Assembly (NCBI GenBank): GCA_963712305.1
Contig: CAVQHI010000001.1
Coordinates: 2,108,001-2,172,000, forward strand
Source of the DNA: DATFNI01 sp963712305
Lineage (GTDB): Bacteria; Bacteroidota; Rhodothermia; Balneolales; DATFMH01
Reading direction: 5' to 3'
Length of the DNA stretch: 64,000 nucleotides
The notes under the pieces were generated by a model. It searched no databases. It saw only the letters and a list, made by a program, of their open reading frames with translations, and was not told the DNA's origin. Below, piece after piece: positions 8,383-16,969 of the stretch (its first letter is position 1; the number at the start of each line of letters is the position of its first letter). Made by a program: the position numbers and the translations under genes.

Positions 8383-9789
8383 ATGGCACGAGAAGAAATG
8401 GTGATGCCCAAAATGGGCGAATCAATCATGGAAGGTACCGTCACCGAGTGGAAGAAAAAGGTCGGTGACACCGTCGAACAAGATGAAACCGTCCTTGAGA
8501 TAGCAACAGACAAAGTCGACTCGGAAGTCCCTGCCCCAATATCCGGAACTATTGTTGAGATTCTTGTTGAGGAAGGCGAAACCGTCGAAGTCGGTACACC
8601 CATCGCTATTATTGATACGGAAGGCGGAGCCGTAGCAGCACCTGCTGAGGATAAAAAACCGCAAAAAGATGAAGAGCCAACCGAAGCTCCTGCGAAAGAA
8701 GAAACGGAAGAAGTTACTTCGGAAACAACGTCAAACGGTTCGGTCCAACCCGTAAAAGAACCGGTCCAGGGCAGCACACCTCCCCAGAGAAAAGGCAGTG
8801 ACGGCCGTTTCTATTCACCACTCGTGCGATCCATAGCCCAGGAAGAAGGCATTTCGCAAGAAGAGCTCGAAACGATTGAAGGATCCGGATCACAAGGCCG
8901 CGTGTCCAAACAGGACCTGATGAATTATATTGATCAGAGAAAATCCGGCGCCACACAAACTGCGGCAAAGACCATCACACGTCCGGGTACGCCTGCTCAA
9001 CCCGCTCAAAAAACGGGAGCAGAAGGCGAAAAGATCCGCGCCGGCGAGATCCATGTGAACTGGCCGAAAGAAAATGTGGAAGTCATCCAGATGGATCGTA
9101 TGCGCAAATCGATTGCCGAACACATGATCCGGTCCAAACAGACTTCCGCACATGTCACAACGTTTGCGGAAGCCGACGTTACTTCACTGGTTCGTTTCCG
9201 GGATAAAAATAAAAAGCAGTTTTTCGAAGAAAACGGCATCAAACTTACATTTACACCATTTTTCATAGAAGCCACGATCCAGGCCATTCGCGAATTCCCC
9301 CTGATTAACAGTTCTGTTGATGGAGACAAGATCATCCTTAAGCGTGATATTAATTACGGTATCGCCGTAGCTTTAGGTGATTCAGGTTCCGGAGGCCTCA
9401 TCGTTCCTGTTATCAAGAATGCAGGTGAAATGAATATTCACGGACTGGCACGATCGGTCCATACGCTTGCTCAGAAAGCACGTTCAAAGAGCCTGTCTCC
9501 TGATGATTTGACCGGCGGCACCTTCACGCTTACCAATTATGGAAGTGTCGGTAACCTGGCTGGAACACCGATCATCAATCAGCCGCAGGTTGCAATCTTT
9601 GGAACAGGCGCGATCGTTAAACGACCTGTAGTGCTTGAAACAGCATACGGAGATACCATAGCGATCAGGCACATGATGTATTTGTCCATGAGTTACGACC
9701 ACAGAATCATCGATGGTGCACATGGCGGAGCTTTCATCCAGCGTGTCAAAGAACTGCTTGAAAACTTCGACGAGAACAGATCACTCTGA
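8383..9789 (+). CDS. 2-oxo acid dehydrogenase complex E2 (dihydrolipoyl acyltransferase)
   Basis: The 468-residue product has the full E2 layout. A lipoyl domain (1-80) carries the lipoylated Lys44 in EIATDKVDSEV. An acidic, Pro/Ala-rich linker follows. The E1/E3-binding domain (about 143-180) contains FYSPLVRSIAQEEGISQEEL and GSGSQGRVSKQDL. After a second linker, the acyltransferase core ends with SYDHRIIDGAHGG, where His440 and Asp445 are catalytic. It hands acyl groups from lipoamide to CoA. The lipoyl sequence resembles branched-chain or 2-oxoglutarate types more than pyruvate E2. No E1 or E3 gene is adjacent, so the complex must be encoded in pieces. Confidence 0.9.
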   Translation: MAREEMVMPKMGESIMEGTVTEWKKKVGDTVEQDETVLEIATDKVDSEVPAPISGTIVEILVEEGETVEVGTPIAIIDTEGGAVAAPAEDKKPQKDEEPTEAPAKEETEEVTSETTSNGSVQPVKEPVQGSTPPQRKGSDGRFYSPLVRSIAQEEGISQEELETIEGSGSQGRVSKQDLMNYIDQRKSGATQTAAKTITRPGTPAQPAQKTGAEGEKIRAGEIHVNWPKENVEVIQMDRMRKSIAEHMIRSKQTSAHVTTFAEADVTSLVRFRDKNKKQFFEENGIKLTFTPFFIEATIQAIREFPLINSSVDGDKIILKRDINYGIAVALGDSGSGGLIVPVIKNAGEMNIHGLARSVHTLAQKARSKSLSPDDLTGGTFTLTNYGSVGNLAGTPIINQPQVAIFGTGAIVKRPVVLETAYGDTIAIRHMMYLSMSYDHRIIDGAHGGAFIQRVKELLENFDENRSL

Positions 9790-9815
9790 TTCTGTCTTTA
9801 TTTATTAGTCAAATG

Positions 9816-9843
9816 AACGGCATGGGATTATTTTCATGCCGTT
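9816..9843 (+). terminator. Rho-independent terminator after the E2 gene
   Basis: A 9-bp stem (AACGGCATG at 9816-9824, CATGCCGTT at 9835-9843) with a 10-base loop runs into TTATTT. It lies 27 bases after the E2 stop and separates that gene from panC. Confidence 0.8.
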
Positions 9844-9880
9844 TTATTTGTAATCAGCCGCAAGAAACCAACGGGGTTTG

Positions 9881-10732
9881 ATGAATATCATTCATGGGAT
9901 TGAGGATTTACGAAATACCTTAAAGAAACATCGTCTACAAGGTAAAACCATAGGATTTGTTCCTACAATGGGAGCCCTGCACGAGGGACACCTTTCGCTG
10001 ATGAAGGAAGCACGTGAAGCCTCTGACATCCTCGTAGCCTCTGTTTTTGTAAATCCAACCCAATTCGCCCCGAGCGAGGATTTTGAAGCTTATCCGAGAA
10101 ATCTTGAACACGATGCAGAGCTATGTCAAGGTGTTGGAGTCGATTACATTTTTGCCCCGGATAGAAGGGAGATGTATCAGCCCGAAACGTACCTGAGATT
10201 CGAGATTGATGAACTCACCAGGAATTTATGCGGGAAATCACGTCCCACGCATTTCCAGGGCGTTCTCCAGGTCGTAGCAAAGCTTTTTAATATCGTTCAG
10301 CCGGATATCGCCGTCTTTGGCCAGAAAGACATCCAGCAATTCGTGCTTATCGAGCGTCTGGTTAAAGAATTCAATTTCAGCGTCCGGATTATAAGGGGAA
10401 CAACCGTACGGGCCGATGACGGACTGGCACTCAGCAGCAGGAATAAGTATCTCTCTGCAGTAGAGCGAAAAGTAGCACCGGGGTTATATCAAAACCTTTT
10501 ATCTGCAAAACATGCCATCTTAAACGATCCCTCGAACTTGGCATCGGTGTTAGATAGGCAGCGCAAGGTCCTTCAGGAAAATGGATTCCGGATTGATTAT
10601 ATTGATGTCGTTCGGTATAACGATCTGCAAATCCCTGAAAGACTCGAGACAGGTGAAAAATATATCATAGCGGGAGCCGTTTTTCTTGGTGAAACGAGAC
10701 TTATTGATAACATTTTGTTTAAACTGAATTAA
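9881..10732 (+). CDS. panC: pantothenate synthetase
   Basis: This enzyme joins pantoate and beta-alanine with ATP in the pathway to coenzyme A. The 283 residues match the family length. PTMGALHEGHLSL (28-40) is the HIGH-type nucleotide motif with His34 and His37, SVFVNPTQFAPSEDFEAYPR binds pantoate, and FGQKDIQQF plus ALSSRN complete the ATP site. The ATG at 9881 is preferred over a TTG one codon upstream. panD follows 31 bases later, so the beta-alanine supplier and user form one operon. Confidence 0.97.
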   Translation: MNIIHGIEDLRNTLKKHRLQGKTIGFVPTMGALHEGHLSLMKEAREASDILVASVFVNPTQFAPSEDFEAYPRNLEHDAELCQGVGVDYIFAPDRREMYQPETYLRFEIDELTRNLCGKSRPTHFQGVLQVVAKLFNIVQPDIAVFGQKDIQQFVLIERLVKEFNFSVRIIRGTTVRADDGLALSSRNKYLSAVERKVAPGLYQNLLSAKHAILNDPSNLASVLDRQRKVLQENGFRIDYIDVVRYNDLQIPERLETGEKYIIAGAVFLGETRLIDNILFKLN

Positions 10733-10763
10733 CTTTACTTCAGCGCATCGATTTTTTTACGGC

Positions 10764-11165
10764 ATGACTATCTCAATGTTCAAATCAAAACTACACCAGT
10801 TGACGGTAACGGAAGCTAACCTTTACTACGAAGGAAGCATTACGATTGATACCGAATTGCTGGAAACAGCCAATCTTTTGCCTTACGAGAAGGTACAGGT
10901 TGTTAATATCAACAACGGCGCACGTCTCGAGACTTACACAATTCCCGCTCCTAGAGGAAGTAGAGTCGTTTGTCTTAACGGTCCCGCTGCACGTCTGGCC
11001 CAGGTTGGCGACCGTGTGATCGTTATTTCTTACGCAGACATGACACCGGAAGAAGCCCAAAAACACGAACCCCACATCGTGCTTGTCGATAAAGACAACA
11101 ACCCCGTCCAAATCCTCCACGAAGCTAAATACGCGAATAAAATTCTTCCGGAAGAGGAGTTTTAA
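10764..11165 (+). CDS. panD: aspartate 1-decarboxylase precursor
   Basis: The 133-residue proenzyme cleaves itself between Gly24 and Ser25 (YYEGSIT) to make a pyruvoyl group. It then converts aspartate to beta-alanine for PanC, encoded directly upstream. Length and the region LNGPAARLAQVGDRVIVISY fit the family. The last codon of the gene touches the left arm of the inverted-repeat cassette at 11165, which shows how precisely that cassette sits at the end of the operon. Confidence 0.97.
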   Translation: MTISMFKSKLHQLTVTEANLYYEGSITIDTELLETANLLPYEKVQVVNINNGARLETYTIPAPRGSRVVCLNGPAARLAQVGDRVIVISYADMTPEEAQKHEPHIVLVDKDNNPVQILHEAKYANKILPEEEF

Positions 11166-11648
11166 AATTTTGAATTTTGAGTGTTTAATTTTGAATTATT
11201 TGTAAGGTTGAAACGTATTGGGAGTCTATTAGTTAAAAGAGAAAGAACAAATAGACCCTATTCATGGGAGAGAAGAGGAATATAATTCTTGAAAAAAGCT
11301 TTGAATTTTCTGTCAGTGTAATTTATTTAAGCCAAAATTTACGGAGGCATGGTGAATATGTTATTGCACAACAATTATTAAAAAGTGGAACGAGTATCGG
11401 TGTAAATATCGAAGAGGCAACGGCAGCGCAATCACGCAAGGATTTCATTTCAAAGATGGCCATTGCCTCAAAAGAAGCCAGAGAAACGAAGTATTGGATT
11501 CGTTTGGTTGATCGAACAAACCTCGTTCAGACGAATTTAAAAGATATTTTCCTCAAAGTTGAGGAGTTGATCAGGCTCTTGACAGCAATTGTAAAATCTT
11601 CCTCAGATAAGGTTTAATTCAAAATTAAACACTCAAAATTCAAAATTT
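11165..11648. mobile_element. IVS-like cassette: four-helix-bundle gene between perfect 34-bp inverted repeats
   Basis: The arm at 11165-11198 is the exact reverse complement of 11615-11648 over 34 bases; each contains GAATTTTGAGTGTTTAATTT or its complement. Between them is one gene of the 23S-rRNA intervening-sequence protein family, whose stop codon lies inside the right arm. In 23S rRNA, IVS elements have the same plan: complementary ends that form a long stem, around an ORF of this family. Here the cassette stands in an intergenic gap next to panD. I infer a mobile or formerly mobile IVS-like unit. No target duplication is evident. Confidence 0.65.
11264..11617 (+). CDS. four-helix bundle protein (23S rRNA-IVS family)
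   Basis: This 117-residue, all-helical protein has the family signature pattern: SFEFSVSVIYLSQNLRRHGEYVIAQQLLKSGTSIG is split here as the first two helices (about 12-45). NIEEATAAQSRKDFISKM and ARETKYWIRLV follow in helices three and four. The family is found inside 23S rRNA intervening sequences and as free genes, and is related to the Avd accessory protein of diversity-generating retroelements. Its biochemical role is unknown. No reverse transcriptase or variable repeat is present in this window. It is the only gene of the inverted-repeat cassette that encloses it. Confidence 0.85.
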   Translation: MGEKRNIILEKSFEFSVSVIYLSQNLRRHGEYVIAQQLLKSGTSIGVNIEEATAAQSRKDFISKMAIASKEARETKYWIRLVDRTNLVQTNLKDIFLKVEELIRLLTAIVKSSSDKV

Positions 11649-11653
11649 ATCAT

Positions 11654-12259
11654 TCACTGAGGAGGTAGTGTCCTGAATACGTAATCCCAGAATGGAGATG
11701 ATACACCAAATGCTTTGTCTGAATATTTGTAGTGGTGGAGTGCATGATGGCGATATACCGATTTCAGAAAACGCGGCGGGTGAGAAAGGTGTATAGCGTA
11801 GTGAATGAAAGCGTACATAAGATAACCTGACAGGAAACCGGGCAGAAAAACATAGACATATTGCCGCATGATCAGCCAAAATGTAGCAAATAATATGACT
11901 ACGATAAGTAGCGCAGGTGCAGGCGGCATAAACAAACGCTCGCGGTCACGAGGATATTCATGATGAATACCATGAACCAGATAATGGAATTTCTGCACCA
12001 AAGGCGATTCAGTAATGAAATGAAACACATACCGATGCATCATGTACTCAAAAAATGTCCAAAAAAAGCAGGCAAAGAGAAAAATTGCAAGTCCTTTCCA
12101 GAATGTATCTACTACCTGCAGATTGAAGGCTTCATAAAATAAAAATGCAAAAACTGGCGCATACGTACAGATTGTAATCAAGGGTGAGGTCTTGGTTAAA
12201 GCCTCAAGGACCGGATTTCTGAATATTTTCGCTTGTCCACTATCTTTTATCTCTTTCAT
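11654..12259 (-). CDS. sterol desaturase/fatty acid hydroxylase family membrane protein
   Basis: The 201-residue product carries the di-iron histidine boxes of the family: HRYVFH, HGIHHEYP, HYAIHLSHPP and HHALHHYKYSDKAFG. Hydrophobic segments lie between them. The spacing resembles fatty acid 2-hydroxylases (Scs7/FA2H-like), which put a hydroxyl on the alpha carbon of acyl chains, consistent with the hydroxylated sphingolipids or LPS acyl chains of this group. The start lies back to back with hutU. Its 3' end is six bases from the inverted-repeat arm. Confidence 0.85.
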   Translation of the reverse strand: MKEIKDSGQAKIFRNPVLEALTKTSPLITICTYAPVFAFLFYEAFNLQVVDTFWKGLAIFLFACFFWTFFEYMMHRYVFHFITESPLVQKFHYLVHGIHHEYPRDRERLFMPPAPALLIVVILFATFWLIMRQYVYVFLPGFLSGYLMYAFIHYAIHLSHPPRFLKSVYRHHALHHYKYSDKAFGVSSPFWDYVFRTLPPQ

Positions 12260-12431
12260 AACATCTGATCTTTGGATGAGCAGTTAGACCCTGATGATAA
12301 ATATTATCAATTCTTTGTTTTTTGTAAAGGGTTGCTGGGCAAGATAAAGTTCCTTTATGGAAGCGCTTTTAATTGGTGTTTTGTACTCTTATTTTCCAAA
12401 GTGGAAATAAAAAGCATTGAGGAGTCACTTT

Positions 12432-14102
12432 ATGGCATCACTAACAACTCACGAATCGATAACAGCTCCAACCGGAACCAAATTACATTGCAAAGGCTGG
12501 CATCAGGAAGCTGCCTTAAGAATGCTCATGAATAACCTGGATCCGGACGTTGCAGAAAAACCGGATGAACTTATCGTATACGGGGGCGCAGGAAAAGCAG
12601 CCAGAAACTGGGAAAGCTACCATAAAATTGTAGAAACGCTCAAGCGGCTGGAAAACGATGAAACATTATTGGTGCAAAGTGGCAAACCGGTTGGTGTCTT
12701 TCGGACCCATGAAGAGGCTCCACGCGTCTTGATTACCAATGCTCATCTTGTACCCCGCTGGGCCACATGGGATGAATTCCGACGGCTCGACCAGCTTGGA
12801 CTAACCATGTATGGTCAGATGACAGCCGGATCCTGGATTTACATAGGAACGCAGGGCATCCTGCAGGGAACCTACGAGACTTTAGCTGAATGCGCCCGAA
12901 AACATTTCGGAGGGACATTGGAAGGACGCCTGGTCGTAACTGCGGGTCTTGGCGGGATGGGGGGAGCTCAACCGCTTGCAGCTACGATGAATGGAGCTGC
13001 TTTTCTCGGGGTAGAAGTGGATGAACAACGCATTCAGAAACGGGTGAAAACCGGCTATTGTGATCGATATACCTACTGCCTTGACGAAGCTCTTGATATC
13101 GTATTGGATGCCCGCGAGACCAGCCAATCGGTCAGCGTTGGATTAGTTGGCAATATCGCTGAAGTTCTACCTGAACTGGTCAAGCGCGATGTTGTACCTG
13201 ATGTTTTGACAGATCAAACATCAGCACACGACCTGCGGGTGGGATACATCCCTGCCGGTTATTCACTTGAACAGGCATCTGTCCTCCGGGAGAATGATTA
13301 CGAATCCTATGAAGAAGCCGTTCTCGATTCTATGGTTATCCATGTTCAGGCTATGCTCGACATGCAGAAGAAGGGCGCTATTACGTTCGATTACGGAAAC
13401 AATCTTCGCGGTCAGGTGGCCGATCTGCGTGATTTTAAAGATGCTTTTCAGATTCCAGGTTTTGTACCAGAATTCATCCGTCCGCTCTTCTGCAAGGGCT
13501 CCGGTCCATTTCGCTGGGCGGCTCTCTCCGGGGATCCAAATGATATTTATGAAACAGACAAAGCCGTACTCGAGACCTTTCCCGAAAAGGAATCACTGAA
13601 ACGCTGGATACATAAGGCAAGGGAAAAAGTCCAGTTCCAGGGACTTCCGGCGCGTATCTGTTGGCTTGAATATGGAGAACGCGCCGAAATGGGACAACGG
13701 TTCAACTGGCTTGTAAAAAAAGGCAAAGTGAAAGCTCCGCTGGTTATTGGCCGCGATCATCTTGATGCGGGATCTGTAGCTTCTCCCAACAGGGAAACGG
13801 AAGGAATGAAAGATGGCTCGGATGCTATCGCAGACTGGCCCCTGCTGAATGCATTGCTCAATACGGCTTCCGGTGCAAGCTGGGTTTCTATCCACCACGG
13901 AGGCGGCGTTGGTATCGGCTACTCGATTCACTCTGGCATGGTGTGCGTGGCAGACGGGACCGAGATGGCCGATCGCCGCCTCAACCGGGTGCTTACTAAT
14001 GATCCTGGTTCTGGTGTTATGCGTCATGCGGATGCGGGGTATGACCTTGCGGTCAAAACCGCCAATGACCGGGGAGTTGATCTGCCAATGATTAACGGGT
14101 AA
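12432..14102 (+). CDS. hutU: urocanate hydratase
   Basis: Second enzyme of histidine degradation: it adds water to urocanate to form imidazolonepropionate, using tightly bound NAD+. The 556-residue length is that of the family. VTAGLGGMGGAQPLA is the NAD-binding glycine region, YCDRYTYCLDEALD and DQTSAHDLRVGYIPAGY are family signatures, and the C-terminal HHGGGVGIGYSIHSGM is conserved. The ATG at 12432 has GAGGAG seven bases before it, so the upstream TTG in frame is rejected. It begins the hutU-porin-hutH-hutI set. Confidence 0.97.
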   Translation: MASLTTHESITAPTGTKLHCKGWHQEAALRMLMNNLDPDVAEKPDELIVYGGAGKAARNWESYHKIVETLKRLENDETLLVQSGKPVGVFRTHEEAPRVLITNAHLVPRWATWDEFRRLDQLGLTMYGQMTAGSWIYIGTQGILQGTYETLAECARKHFGGTLEGRLVVTAGLGGMGGAQPLAATMNGAAFLGVEVDEQRIQKRVKTGYCDRYTYCLDEALDIVLDARETSQSVSVGLVGNIAEVLPELVKRDVVPDVLTDQTSAHDLRVGYIPAGYSLEQASVLRENDYESYEEAVLDSMVIHVQAMLDMQKKGAITFDYGNNLRGQVADLRDFKDAFQIPGFVPEFIRPLFCKGSGPFRWAALSGDPNDIYETDKAVLETFPEKESLKRWIHKAREKVQFQGLPARICWLEYGERAEMGQRFNWLVKKGKVKAPLVIGRDHLDAGSVASPNRETEGMKDGSDAIADWPLLNALLNTASGASWVSIHHGGGVGIGYSIHSGMVCVADGTEMADRRLNRVLTNDPGSGVMRHADAGYDLAVKTANDRGVDLPMING

Positions 14103-14176
14103 GGTTTCTCAATCATGCACCGTTTTTTGTAGATAGCTGACTAGCCTTTTTCACAGCCATACGGCATGAGCGGTCA

Positions 14177-15400
14177 ATGTATAATGTCCAAAAACAAACC
14201 GGAGAGATTATCAGGATTACACTAAGGAAATTCGAACACTGCAGTCGGTGCAGTCTTTTGTGTTGCTTCGTTTCCGTAATAATTCTGCTTTTTGCATACA
14301 AGCAGGTACGATCTTTTCCTTTGAAACACCCTCCTGGATCCGGAGTAGATTCACCTTCGGATAGTGTAAAAAAGGATCCTCCCGCCTTTGAATGGCAGCT
14401 CGAAGGAAGCGCAGAGGGAGCAATCATTCCGGATGGTGTTTTGAATTCCGGTGTTACTTACGACCATGTGGTTCATCTCGATGGTACCTTTCATACCCAG
14501 GCAGTGGGTCTGAAAGGTGGCCGATTACTGGCATCCGTTGTTCAGATCACAAGCGGACTCCCGTCAACACACTACATCGGTGATATCCAGACCGCTAGCA
14601 ACATCTCTGCTCAGCCATCCTTCCGGGTTTACGAGCTATCATATACGCAAAACCTGCCCGGGCATTTTGTAGCTGCAGCCGGACTGATTGACATGAATAA
14701 ATTTTTTGTAAAGGACGATCATGCGTCCACACTCTTAAACTCCTCTTTCGGCATCAGTCCGGATATTGCAGATAACGTACCTGTATCAATCTATCCAAAG
14801 CCGGGCCTGGGTATTTCAGTCGCCAGGTATTTTACTCATTGGAAGCTTCAGGCTAGTTTCTTTCAGAACGATCCCCAACGCAGAAACTCGATCAACCTGC
14901 ATAAAAACATGGTCAATTTTGAGACTGACTTTAAAACGGATAGAGGAATTGCGCACCTTCCTGTTACTTTGAAAGGTGGTTTTTGGCATCATACCAAAAT
15001 TGTTACTATGCCCGGCGCTGAGCCACATTCCGATTGGGGATATTACTTTATTGCCCAGCAAAGTGTATATCAATCCAAATACCGTTCTACCGGTATATTT
15101 CTCCAGTGGGGATCATGTCCGGTTAGCAGGGTGCAGGTGCCTTATTACCTTGGGATTGGAATGCTTGTCAATGGTCCGCTAAACGGCAGACCTCAAGATC
15201 AGTTCTCACTTGGATTAACGAAAGCGTGGACCAACCGGCAACTATCCGATGCTGAAACCTCATATGAAATAACATACCTCTGGCAGATCATTGATCAGGT
15301 GTCTTTTCAACCTGATCTTCAATACATAGAACACCCGGCGGGCTTAAAGAAACATCATTCATTTGTTTGTTTTCTGCGCCTGAATTTTGAGGTAGATTGA
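14177..15400 (+). CDS. OprB-like carbohydrate-porin-type outer membrane protein in the hut cluster
   Basis: The product is 407 residues. The N-terminus is basic and then hydrophobic (about 20-42), a long signal peptide. The remainder is rich in beta-strand patterns typical of a barrel, with motifs of the OprB family such as YELSYTQNLPGHFVAAAGLIDMN and, near the end, YEITYLWQIIDQVSFQPDLQYIEHP (quoted here as two short landmarks). OprB porins admit sugars and other small solutes. Its place between hutU and hutH suggests entry of histidine or urocanate, which is inference. Two Cys pairs in the leader region are unusual. Confidence 0.7.
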   Translation: MYNVQKQTGEIIRITLRKFEHCSRCSLLCCFVSVIILLFAYKQVRSFPLKHPPGSGVDSPSDSVKKDPPAFEWQLEGSAEGAIIPDGVLNSGVTYDHVVHLDGTFHTQAVGLKGGRLLASVVQITSGLPSTHYIGDIQTASNISAQPSFRVYELSYTQNLPGHFVAAAGLIDMNKFFVKDDHASTLLNSSFGISPDIADNVPVSIYPKPGLGISVARYFTHWKLQASFFQNDPQRRNSINLHKNMVNFETDFKTDRGIAHLPVTLKGGFWHHTKIVTMPGAEPHSDWGYYFIAQQSVYQSKYRSTGIFLQWGSCPVSRVQVPYYLGIGMLVNGPLNGRPQDQFSLGLTKAWTNRQLSDAETSYEITYLWQIIDQVSFQPDLQYIEHPAGLKKHHSFVCFLRLNFEVD

Positions 15401-15454
15401 TCACAGAAGGAATGATATGAACGGATAATTGATGATCATTACCAAACTGATTTT

Positions 15455-16969
15455 ATGAGAGACTCTGAACATTATATTCACATCCTGGATCTTTATACGG
15501 ATTTGAAACAACGAATCGAATCGCTATCCCATAGCCATGAGCTTGTTGATCGATCCCGGAAAATCATTGAGCGATCTTTAAACAATGGTCAGGCCTATTA
15601 TGGTGTGAATACCGGTTTTGGCGTACTTGCACGTGAGCGCATTGCCAATGACAAGCTCGAAGCCCTTCAGAAAAACCTCATTTTGAGCCATTCGGTAGGT
15701 GTCGGCGAGCTGATCCCGAAAGATATCAGCCGGCTGATGCTGCAATTGAAACTCCACGCTCTTGGCCTTGGCTATTCCGGTATATCAGAAAGTACATTTG
15801 AGCGACTGCTCTATTTCGCGTCGCACGATCTGATACCCACCGTTCCAAGCAAGGGGAGTCTGGGCGCATCCGGTGATCTCGCTCCACTGTCTCATATGTG
15901 CCTGCCACTTCTGGGATATGGGTACTTTTGGGATGATTCGGGCAAATCGACAATTCCTGCTGAGAAAATTTTGGATGAACATCATCTCTCGCCTGTTCAG
16001 TTGAAACCCAAGGATGGTCTTTCACTTATTAATGGAACCCAGATGATGAGTGCCTACGGTTCGTGGATTCTCGAACAATCGATCAACCTGGTAAAAATTG
16101 CGGATTTGGTGTCGGCCATGAGCCTGGAAGCGCTGCAGGGCAGCATAAAACCATTCGATGCCCGTATTCACGAAATTCGCCCACATCATGGTCAGCAGGT
16201 CGTAGCTGAGAATATTCGGAATCTGTTGGTTGACAGCCAGATACTTGAGTCCCACCGTAATTGCGGAAAAGTACAAGATCCCTACTGCCTGCGATGCGTT
16301 CCCCAGGTACACGGTGCCAGCCGCGATGCAATCGATCACGCCTGCTCAGTTGTTGAGACGGAAATCAATTCGGTTACCGACAATCCACTGGTTTTTGAAA
16401 ATGGCGATATCATTAGCGGCGGCAATTTCCATGGACAGCCGCTTGCACTGGTTTTGGATTACGCGGCTATAGCACTGGCGGAGTTGGCCAGCATTTCTGA
16501 ACGGCGCACCTATCTGTTATTAAGTGGTCATGATGGCCTGCCCAAACTGTTGATGCGCGAGACAGGTATCAACTCCGGATTCATGATACCGCAGTACACA
16601 GCAGCAGCACTTGTCTCTGAAAACAAAGTGTTATGCCATCCGGCATCTGTGGACACAATTCCCACCAGCCTGGGGCAGGAGGATCACGTGAGCATGGGCA
16701 GCATCAGCGCTACCAAACTTTACCAGGTATTCCAGAATGTAGAACAGGTTCTTGCTATTGAGCTATTTACAGCAAGCCAGGCTCTCGATTACCGAAAACC
16801 TCTGAAACCGGGTCGAGGTGTAGAAGTCGCTCATGATTTTATGCGATCGGTCGTCCCACACACCGAGGTAGATCATTATTTCAAGGATGACATGACCCGA
16901 TGCCAGGAAATAATCCGGAATCGTAAGCTGTTGCAAGCCACTAATGAACAACTAAGCGCACTTGACTGA
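15455..16969 (+). CDS. hutH: histidine ammonia-lyase
   Basis: First enzyme of histidine degradation: it removes ammonia from histidine to give urocanate. The 504-residue length is normal. GSLGASGDLAPLSH holds Ala-Ser-Gly at 138-140, which cyclises to the MIO electrophile. YYGVNTGFG (catalytic Tyr region), NGTQMMSA and QEDHVSMG are further family motifs. Its stop TGA overlaps the hutI ATG by one base, so the two are translationally coupled. Confidence 0.97.
   Translation: MRDSEHYIHILDLYTDLKQRIESLSHSHELVDRSRKIIERSLNNGQAYYGVNTGFGVLARERIANDKLEALQKNLILSHSVGVGELIPKDISRLMLQLKLHALGLGYSGISESTFERLLYFASHDLIPTVPSKGSLGASGDLAPLSHMCLPLLGYGYFWDDSGKSTIPAEKILDEHHLSPVQLKPKDGLSLINGTQMMSAYGSWILEQSINLVKIADLVSAMSLEALQGSIKPFDARIHEIRPHHGQQVVAENIRNLLVDSQILESHRNCGKVQDPYCLRCVPQVHGASRDAIDHACSVVETEINSVTDNPLVFENGDIISGGNFHGQPLALVLDYAAIALAELASISERRTYLLLSGHDGLPKLLMRETGINSGFMIPQYTAAALVSENKVLCHPASVDTIPTSLGQEDHVSMGSISATKLYQVFQNVEQVLAIELFTASQALDYRKPLKPGRGVEVAHDFMRSVVPHTEVDHYFKDDMTRCQEIIRNRKLLQATNEQLSALD

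Noticed and set aside
11264..11617. Avd accessory gene of a diversity-generating retroelement
   Set aside because: No reverse transcriptase, template repeat or variable repeat nearby; the inverted-repeat cassette fits the IVS type.
12417..12431. TTG start for hutU five codons upstream
   Set aside because: It would place the strong GAGGAG ribosome site inside the gene; ATG 12432 is correctly spaced and gives the normal length.
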